Assembly: GCA_018433885.1 (NCBI GenBank)
Contig: JAHDQK010000065.1
Span: 1 to 50,248 of the forward strand
DNA: 50,248 nucleotides
Direction: 5' to 3'
From: Candidatus Cloacimonadota bacterium
GTDB lineage: Bacteria; Cloacimonadota; Cloacimonadia; Cloacimonadales; Cloacimonadaceae
Positions 44,350 through 50,248 of this stretch are shown here, in pieces. Position numbers and translations under genes: made by a program. The notes under the pieces are model-generated. The model searched no databases, had not been told where the DNA came from, and saw only the letters and a program-made list of their open reading frames with translations. How positions within the stretch are numbered: position 1 is the stretch's first letter; each line of letters starts with the position of its first letter.

Positions 44350-45369
44350 TTACTCCTGTTTATAAAGGGCGATCATATATTGTAGAACAGTCTCCCGATT
44401 TGCTTTACGGCATACGATGTCTGTGATGTCGTCACCTTGAAGGATCTGGGCTATTCCGGGGTTGGAAGCTTTAGAGTGATAGTGCCAAAAGATACTTTTT
44501 GCCAGTTCAAGAATTGCCGGATCTCGCGGGAATGGATTTAGTACACCTAGGGGACCGTTGCAGTCCTTTGCGATCAAGTAGTTATCCAACTTAAGTTCTT
44601 CCAGTTTTGTATTCTCGGCTTCATCCCTGCCAATTATCAGCTTGATCTCTTCATTTAAACGGAAATGTCTGCCATATTTCAGAAGCTCCAAGCTCATTGG
44701 ATCCATCTGTCCATATTGCATGAGATCTTTCAACCTCATTGAGTAATTTCGGTCTGTGAGCAGACAGCCACCTGCGGGAGAGGGAAAGCTTGTGATCCCT
44801 AGCTCTTCAGCCATTTCCAACTGGCGATATCTACCTCTTCCAGATATCTGCAACATATCTGCTCTATCCACCCAACCTTCGCGGATGGGTAACGTATCTG
44901 GCAACAGGAGTTGAGACAGTGGGCGTACTAATAGATCTTTGAATCCGCTAAGGTTTCCCACTCTATTCATAGCATCACGACGTTGGCTCATTGGGCGTTG
45001 TCCCACCACTTCCCCTGAGATCAGGTATTGGGCATCCAGCTCGTTCAACATTTCGCCAGCTACTTTGAACATTAAAGCATGACAATCCACACAAGGATTC
45101 ATGTGTTTGCCAAAAGTAACGGTGGGACCTTGCATCATTTCCAGATGGCGCTCAGAGATATCCCGGATGATGAGGTCGATCCCATTGTTCTGGGCAGATT
45201 GAAGTGCTCTCGCTGGAGGCATATAGGGAGTAAGAAAGTACACAGGATACACTTTGTATCCGCGTTTTTGCATCCACTTTACTGCCAGGAGGCTATCAAG
45301 ACCACCAGAGAATAACGCTATTGCGCTTTGGGGAGATTTGTATGCATTAGTCATATCTAGACTAAGCAT
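44350..45369 (-). CDS. PP-loop ATP-pyrophosphatase, MnmA/ThiI-related, with NFACT-like C-terminus
   Basis: A 339-aa protein. An adenylating PP-loop, FSGGLDSLLAV, opens the protein; MNPCVDCHALM and PSPAGGCLLTD add conserved cysteines that could serve sulfur transfer, as in tRNA thiolation enzymes. The C-terminal third (from about 225, with FRLNEEIKLIIGRDEAEN and NCGPLG-like NGPLGVL) resembles the NFACT-R type domain found in TrmU-related proteins. It is therefore a tRNA-modification candidate distinct from true MnmA. It is the first gene of the guaA operon; an in-frame ATG five codons in is an alternative start. Confidence 0.78.
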   Translation of the reverse strand: MLSLDMTNAYKSPQSAIALFSGGLDSLLAVKWMQKRGYKVYPVYFLTPYMPPARALQSAQNNGIDLIIRDISERHLEMMQGPTVTFGKHMNPCVDCHALMFKVAGEMLNELDAQYLISGEVVGQRPMSQRRDAMNRVGNLSGFKDLLVRPLSQLLLPDTLPIREGWVDRADMLQISGRGRYRQLEMAEELGITSFPSPAGGCLLTDRNYSMRLKDLMQYGQMDPMSLELLKYGRHFRLNEEIKLIIGRDEAENTKLEELKLDNYLIAKDCNGPLGVLNPFPRDPAILELAKSIFWHYHSKASNPGIAQILQGDDITDIVCRKANRETVLQYMIALYKQE

Positions 45370-45761
45370 TTTTCGGGCATCTATCTGTCAAGACTTTTGC
45401 AATAGAACTCACATCCCCCCCCCATTTATTAGACATGGGATAATGAGCTGTTGATAATCAGTCCATTTACCGCCATATTCGAGGATGCTATACCTCGTAA
45501 CATGAGCAAAGCAGTGGGAGAGAGGTTTGGCAATTCGGTAGCAGACAAAATCGTATACTTGCTTCCATAGGCGGTTTGAATACTGCATAATATTTGGAAA
45601 GCTGAGCATCAGTGTAGGCGCATAAGACTTAAGTGAATACAAATAACACAATTTCAACCGGAAAGTCCATTTTTCTTGGGCTGGATACCAGAAAAGAAAT
45701 CTTGACGTCAATTGCTTGGACGGTTTTTTGGCTGAAAAGACTACAAAGAAGAGGAATGCTC

Positions 45762-47165
45762 ATGGAGAACATACGCATTGGAATCGTGGGAAACATTGGC
45801 GTAGGCAAATCCACCTTTATAGAAGCAGCCAGCTCTGCTCCACTGAATAAGGTTCTATGCTCGGTATATCCCAAACCCAACGGCACGGAAGGGGTTTTTG
45901 CCTTCCCTGAAAAGTTTAATCCCATCGTGCTTGATTCATTTTACAAAGACCCAGTCGCCAATGCTTTCATGGCTCAGATAGAATTTTTCAATGGCCGGTT
46001 GGATCGCCAGAAACTGGTCCATTCCTGCCGAGGAATAGTGCTGGAAGATAGGACTCTGGCGGAAGATTATCACATCTTTGGCAAAGCCCAGAGAATACTG
46101 CAAAACATGTCCGAGCCCGAGTTTATTGCCTACCAGCGCACTTATAGGTTGATGACCGAACAGATAAAGGAACCTGACCTTCTGGTCTATTTCAAGGCAG
46201 ATGTCCCCATTCTCTTGGAGAGAATCCGCCAGCGTGGCAGGGAAAGCGAACTGGCCATTTCTCCGGATTATCTCCAGCTCCTAAATAACCTCTATGAAGA
46301 TTTCGTGACGCATCACGTAAGCTGTCCGGTTCTGGTGATAGATGCCGATAAAGCCGTGGATAAAGCCGAGTGGCAGCGCCGCACTGTTAATCTGGTAGCA
46401 GAACAGGTGAAAGCTCTGGGTCTGCGCGTCTCCAGCCCGGGAATCAGTGAGTGGGTCACCCTTCCTCAAACTGAAGCTACCTTGAAAGCTATCGATGCCG
46501 AACGCGAGCTGGAACAGTATTTGTCCGAACATCCCAAGCTCATAACAGTAGCCGGAAACGTTGGCTTGGGAAAATCCACCCTAACAGCCATTATGGGGCG
46601 TAGCCTGAAGATCAATACCCTTTACGAAAAGCCGGAGGAGAATCCCTTGCTGGAAAAGTTTCTGGGCGATAAAAAGACCTGGTGTTATGATCTCCAGATG
46701 CACTTTCTGCAGATGCGGGCACAGCAGCGGCGCCAAGGGAAAAGCGGGGATGGCAGCTACGTGAAGGACCGCTCCCTCCCGGAAGATTTGCTGGTTTTTT
46801 GCAATCAGTTCCACGCCGATGGTCTCTTGACTGAGGACGAATTGGACAATCTGATCACGCAGTTCCAGACGGTGAACCGCCAGCTACCCTCCTCTGATCT
46901 GATCATTCTCCTACAGGGAAACCCCTCTCTGGCTTGGGAAAGGATTCAACAACGCGGCCGTGAGATGGAGATTGAGGGAGGATGGCAATTCACCGAGATT
47001 AATAACCTGAACCACTGGTACAAAAATTATGGAACAAATGTGGTCAAGCTGGGGTTTCACAGCGGACCCGTGTTGGAGATCGATGTCGAGAAGCTCGATC
47101 TTACCAACCGGATCCACGTGGGCTATATCTTTGAAAGAGTGCTGGAAGTATTGAAGAACACATAA
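45762..47165 (+). CDS. Tandem deoxynucleoside kinase fusion (two dNK domains)
   Basis: A 467-aa protein made of two complete dNK-type kinase domains. Domain 1 (about 4-220): P-loop GNIGVGKST (10-18), EDRT (95-98), lid ERIRQRGRESE (153-163). Domain 2 (about 258-467): GNVGLGKST (265-273), EKPEENPLLEKF (289-300, the substrate-binding region), KDRS (335-338), lid ERIQQRGREME (393-403). Such kinases phosphorylate deoxynucleosides for salvage and normally work as dimers of separate chains. The reading frame is open from 45633, but AAGAGGA before the ATG at 45762 and the conserved ENIRIGIVGNIG beginning favour 45762. The preceding gap 45370-45761 has no gene I can support. Confidence 0.9.
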   Translation: MENIRIGIVGNIGVGKSTFIEAASSAPLNKVLCSVYPKPNGTEGVFAFPEKFNPIVLDSFYKDPVANAFMAQIEFFNGRLDRQKLVHSCRGIVLEDRTLAEDYHIFGKAQRILQNMSEPEFIAYQRTYRLMTEQIKEPDLLVYFKADVPILLERIRQRGRESELAISPDYLQLLNNLYEDFVTHHVSCPVLVIDADKAVDKAEWQRRTVNLVAEQVKALGLRVSSPGISEWVTLPQTEATLKAIDAERELEQYLSEHPKLITVAGNVGLGKSTLTAIMGRSLKINTLYEKPEENPLLEKFLGDKKTWCYDLQMHFLQMRAQQRRQGKSGDGSYVKDRSLPEDLLVFCNQFHADGLLTEDELDNLITQFQTVNRQLPSSDLIILLQGNPSLAWERIQQRGREMEIEGGWQFTEINNLNHWYKNYGTNVVKLGFHSGPVLEIDVEKLDLTNRIHVGYIFERVLEVLKNT

Positions 47166-47200
47166 GCAGATGTCCCCGAACATACAAAGGAGTGTTTAGA

Positions 47201-47251
47201 ATGATGTTTGTTTATACAACATTGTTTACCATTGCAATGGCTGTTATATAG
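47201..47251 (+). other. 16-codon hydrophobic mini-ORF with strong ribosome binding site
   Basis: AAAGGAG followed by an ATG at 47201 and the peptide MMFVYTTLFTIAMAVI, then TAG. It is hydrophobic throughout, has a clear Shine-Dalgarno (about eight bases from the ATG), and stops 32 bp before the IS-end-like repeat at 47284. It is either a short membrane peptide or the surviving start of a gene cut off by the insertion. Too short to decide. Confidence 0.35.
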
Positions 47252-47283
47252 CATTTTGAGTCTATGATTCAGATCTATTTAGG

Positions 47284-47333
47284 CATGTGAAGATTTGGGT
47301 GACCCAATTTTCAGATATCAGTGACTCTTTTCA
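47284..47333 (+). repeat. Second copy of the IS-end-like TTTGAAG block
   Basis: Aligns gap-free to 92-141 at 39 of 50 positions, same orientation. Best conserved is the right part, TGACTCTTTTCA (47322-47333). It lies 185 bp upstream of the TPR histidine kinase; the other copy lies 147 bp upstream of the TPR/sigma54 regulator. It is degenerate relative to the first copy, with GTGAAG and TTTTCAG in place of TTTGAAG. Confidence 0.65.
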
Positions 47334-47517
47334 CATTTCATGAAAAAAAAACTGTAACAAAACCACAGAAATGACCTCATTTTATGTTACCAAGTTGGGG
47401 AAAAAAAGGATTCCAAGCGTTAACCAGATTATTGCGGTTTATTTGCACAGGAATGGACTGGTATATCATGATGATTAGTGTTGACAGTTTTATGAAAGAT
47501 CTAGAGTTGAGCTTACC

Positions 47518-49467
47518 ATGAAAAAAACTAGAGAAAAGATACAAGTATCGGAAGTTGCTGAGCTGGAACAATTGTTGCGAACTCTGGTGGATTTACCTAG
47601 AAATGGGGTAGAAAAAGGCATCAGGCGCATCCGCTGGCTTCTTAGATCCCGGGATTTCAGAGACCATGAGGGTCTATATAACAGAAGTCTCTTAAAACTT
47701 GGGGAAATCCACGACCGCAACCTGGAAGTGGAAGAATCGGCAAAATATTTTGAACAAGTAAGAGACATCGCCATTAAGAGCAACAATCCCGGTTTGTTGA
47801 AAAAAGCCATGGCAAACTTGGGAATAACATTGGCACAGCGAGATCTTTATCGTGAAGCCTTGGATGTATGGCACGAGTTGTTGCGAGAAGAGGATGATCT
47901 CGACCGCAAGCTAAGCCTGTTGAACAATATATGCGTGGCAAATGGCATCATCGGTGAGTATCACAGTGCCATACAAGCTGCATACGCAGTAATATCTTTG
48001 GCGGAAGAGCACAATGAGACGGTTCATCATCTGGATGCCCTGCAAAACCTGGGAGCCATATACGATAAGATGGATGACCCCCAGAAAGCGTTGCAATTCT
48101 GGGAAAGAACCTTGGAACTGAACCGCAGCACCGGCAATGTTCGTCGTGAGTTTGAAGTATTAGGAAATCTGGCTTTGGCTTATGTACGCATAGGCGATCA
48201 CCAGAAGGCCCTGGAATCTGCTCTTGCCAGCGTGAAGCTAAAGATAAAGCATCTACCTGAAGAAAGCCTGGGAATTGGTTACAACAATATTGGCTATATC
48301 TATGAAAGTGCTGGAGATTACGTAAAAGCACTGGAGTATTATAAAAAGGGTGAAAGCTTTTATCAGAAACTGCGAAGAGACTCTGCTCTGGCACACTGCT
48401 ACATGAATGAAGCATCGCTATATCTAAAAATGGAGAAACTCGACGATTGTTTACGCTTGTTGGATGAAGCAGGGAAAATTGAAAACGCTTGCAACGCGCT
48501 TCAGAACCACGTCCAACTCACTCATCTCTACGCCGAGCTTTATAAGGCTAAGAAGGACTATCCCAAGGCTCTGGAATATGTTGCGGAGCAAAACCGAATC
48601 CTGCAAGATCAGCTGGATAAAAAACGATCCTCTACCATCAGCATCGAGGAAGCCGAATATTACCGCAAGAAGATCGAAAAACAAGCCCGTGATTATCTGG
48701 AACAGAACAAAGACCTCAAAAGAAAGAATCGCATAATAAGCAAAACTACAAAAGAACTAAAGGAAAGAAACGCAAACCTGGCAGATACCGTGGAGGTATT
48801 GAAATGGCTGATCTCGGTGATTAGTCACGACGTCCGGGCTCCGATAGCTAATTTTAGCCGAATGCTGGAAATGATGCTGGATGGAGTGTTTCCGATAGAC
48901 GATCACAATGAGATACTTGCCAGCATGAAGAAGAGTAGCGACAGTATATTTAAACTGATTAACGACATGTTGGATGGAATTCGTCTGAAGCGTCATGCAA
49001 TGGATTTTAACATCAAGATTGACTCACAAAATATCGTGCCCATCCTCAACAGCGTGATGGAAATCTATCAGCCCATGGCGTCCCAGAAAAAGATCTCGCT
49101 CAGTTTTAGTGCTCAAGATCCCAAGATATATGCAATTGTGGACGGTGATCTGCTTAAAATACTGGTACGCAATCTCTTGAACAACGCTATGAAATTTACA
49201 GATAGCGATGGCAGCGTGAGCATCACAGCGTCCACTGCGGAGAATAAAGTGCGAATTGAGATCTCCGATAACGGAATCGGCATGAATGCCACTGCTCTTG
49301 ATAATCTGCGCAAGGGGAAGGGAATCAAGAGAAATTCCGGGGACGGAAGTATTGGTCTCGGTTTAGTGCTGTGTCAGGATGCCCTGAAAAGAATGAAAGG
49401 CACCTTACGGGTGGATAGTACACAGGGTGAAGGCACCAGAATAGTGATCCTACTCCCCGCAGGTTAA
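47518..49467 (+). CDS. Soluble TPR-domain sensor histidine kinase
   Basis: A 649-aa histidine kinase without membrane segments. Residues about 1-360 are TPRs (ALQNLGAIYDKM, NLALAYVRIGDHQKALE, YNNIGYIYESAGDY). A coiled coil (about 370-425) leads to HisKA with the phospho-acceptor H437 in SHDVRAPIA, then HATPase_c with the N box LVRNLLNNAMKFT, DNGIG and GSIGLGLVL. It senses an intracellular cue through its TPRs and would phosphorylate a response regulator not present in this window. The TPR type recalls the giant regulator at 288-4568. A TTGACA box lies at 47481. A small zinc-ribbon gene follows 7 bp downstream. Confidence 0.93.
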   Translation: MKKTREKIQVSEVAELEQLLRTLVDLPRNGVEKGIRRIRWLLRSRDFRDHEGLYNRSLLKLGEIHDRNLEVEESAKYFEQVRDIAIKSNNPGLLKKAMANLGITLAQRDLYREALDVWHELLREEDDLDRKLSLLNNICVANGIIGEYHSAIQAAYAVISLAEEHNETVHHLDALQNLGAIYDKMDDPQKALQFWERTLELNRSTGNVRREFEVLGNLALAYVRIGDHQKALESALASVKLKIKHLPEESLGIGYNNIGYIYESAGDYVKALEYYKKGESFYQKLRRDSALAHCYMNEASLYLKMEKLDDCLRLLDEAGKIENACNALQNHVQLTHLYAELYKAKKDYPKALEYVAEQNRILQDQLDKKRSSTISIEEAEYYRKKIEKQARDYLEQNKDLKRKNRIISKTTKELKERNANLADTVEVLKWLISVISHDVRAPIANFSRMLEMMLDGVFPIDDHNEILASMKKSSDSIFKLINDMLDGIRLKRHAMDFNIKIDSQNIVPILNSVMEIYQPMASQKKISLSFSAQDPKIYAIVDGDLLKILVRNLLNNAMKFTDSDGSVSITASTAENKVRIEISDNGIGMNATALDNLRKGKGIKRNSGDGSIGLGLVLCQDALKRMKGTLRVDSTQGEGTRIVILLPAG

Positions 49468-49474
49468 GATCAGT

Positions 49475-49732
49475 ATGCGAACCGGCAAAGTAATCGATCT
49501 TCACTGTAAATGCGGATATCTTCTATTCCGCTATTTTAAAGCGGGAAAAGGGAGACTGATCAAGCTACTGATTTCCAGGTTAAGTGACGACAGGGTTGGG
49601 CTGCAAAACGCTCCCACCTTCAGCCGTCCACAATGTCCTGAGTGCTCCAGAGAACTTGGAATTATCATGATGATTCATGGCGAACCTGCGTTGAAATTAA
49701 ACCAGGGCAGTATAGAACCAATCAGGGTGTGA
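49475..49732 (+). CDS. Small zinc-ribbon-like protein
   Basis: An 85-aa basic protein with two cysteine pairs, HCKCG near residue 10 and CPEC near residue 54, separated by about 40 residues, a layout typical of a small zinc ribbon. It is not a family I recognise. The start is 7 bp after the TPR kinase stop, so the two probably form one transcript; a role with the kinase is only suggested by position. Confidence 0.6.
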   Translation: MRTGKVIDLHCKCGYLLFRYFKAGKGRLIKLLISRLSDDRVGLQNAPTFSRPQCPECSRELGIIMMIHGEPALKLNQGSIEPIRV

Positions 49733-50107
49733 GATGAGTAGGTGCGTAAAACTACCTATATCAAGCTAGACTTTTTTTCCCCCTTCACTGCTACGTGCCT
49801 ATCTTTATTGATTCAGATAATATTCACCCCCATTGCTCAAAGCATTTGCCAAGCTTGCTTGAAGCTATGCGCACGGGTTCAAAACAGCTTCGCCACTGCT
49901 TCGCGCAATGGGTGTAGATACTATATATATCGCGCATTCTATTGCAGGAATGCGATTGTGAACTTTTTAGCATGTCTTGAATGATGATGCCCCTTGATCC
50001 TAGAACTTCTTTGCGAAAATGGGTTTAACGTCTTTGATGCATTTTAGGAAGTCCCCGATAACAACTAATTGTGATATGCATCATTCTGAAAAGAAACTGG
50101 CTTTGTA

Positions 50108-50248
50108 TGGTAGTGTCTCAAAGGTTGGTGTAAAATAGGTAACGCCAGATGAAGAAAAAGGTTGAGCCGGATCCCGCACTTTGTTTTGATGGTTTAAACC
50201 CAAAAACTACCAGACAAGGAGAAGATCATGACTCAACCAAAGAGAAGC
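50108..50248 (+). mobile_element. Left end of a probable IS256-type insertion sequence (continues beyond window)
   Basis: From about 50108 the sequence GTAGTGTCTCAAAGGTTGG-TGTAAAAT has the look of the terminal inverted repeat of IS256/Mutator-type elements, and an ORF with a strong ribosome binding site follows at 50228. The other end is outside the window. The preceding 49733-50107 has no gene I can support and may be flanking or degraded sequence. Confidence 0.45.
50228..50248 (+). CDS. Start of a probable transposase, cut by the window end
   Basis: ATG at 50228 preceded by AAGGAG; seven codons (MTQPKRS) reach the window end. The call as an IS256-family transposase rests on the terminal-repeat-like sequence upstream at about 50108, not on protein sequence. 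The product is otherwise unknown. Confidence 0.35.

Noticed and set aside
45409-45711. 100-codon minus-strand ORF in the gap before the kinase fusion
   Set aside because: Overlaps the leader of the dNK gene and ends in a C-rich run; no ribosome binding site found and no family resemblance.
49742-49984. 80-codon ORF after the zinc-ribbon gene
   Set aside because: Starts with GTG without a ribosome binding site, and its composition and sequence show no protein-like features.

Overview
The window reads as a contiguous chromosome segment of an uncultured-type, diderm (Gram-negative-envelope) bacterium with moderate GC by eye. Envelope genes (a LolC/E-like permease with a LolD-like ATPase, TamB, two signal-peptide beta-barrel candidates, a lipoprotein), very large TPR-based regulators and densely overlapping genes (many ATGA stop/start overlaps) fit the FCB/Cloacimonadota-like part of the tree. 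That placement is an impression from gene content, not a phylogenetic result. Ordinary genes use AGGAG-type ribosome binding sites and TTGACA-like -35 boxes.

Left part, plus strand (1-9083): an IS-end-like 22-bp repeat pair precedes a 1.4-kaa regulator (P-loop NTPase, TPR, GAF, sigma54 AAA+, Fis-type HTH). It is translationally coupled to a DnaQ-exonuclease/DinG helicase fusion, murB and an orphan ABC permease. A minus-strand pair follows (YgjP-like metallopeptidase and a thioredoxin-type arsenate reductase). A 1.1-kb accessory-looking gap (10.2-11.37 kb) then holds one small unknown gene, a strong hairpin terminator and a striking array of TTTGAAG repeats with a 21-22 bp period.

Centre, plus strand (11370-28124): the class I heat-shock operon hrcA-grpE-dnaK-dnaJ-rsmE sits behind two CIRCE-like operators. 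A long run follows: tatD, an outer-membrane protein, a RecJ-like DHH protein, a polyprenol/dolichol kinase-like enzyme, a polyprenyl-phosphate-type GT2, a LolC/E-LolD-like ABC transporter and TamB. Most of it is an envelope-biogenesis block.

Right part, minus strand (28135-45369): a beta-barrel protein, then EttA with a DUF975-type membrane protein. Next comes an apparent eight-gene operon read from 41971 down to 32310: a TerB-like/FHA/ABC/ABC2 giant transporter, a lipoprotein, four ATGA-coupled membrane proteins (one resembling DUF6754), an acyl-CoA/acyl-ACP synthetase-like ligase and a class II aldolase. This is the best candidate for an undescribed system: a membrane complex of unknown function with a phosphopeptide-sensing transporter. 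A further minus-strand operon holds a PP-loop ATPase, an MBL hydrolase and guaA.

Right end, plus strand (45762-50248): a tandem fusion of two deoxynucleoside kinase domains, a tiny hydrophobic ORF, a second copy of the IS-end-like repeat, a soluble TPR histidine kinase with a small zinc-ribbon protein, and the start of what looks like an IS256-type insertion sequence running off the window.
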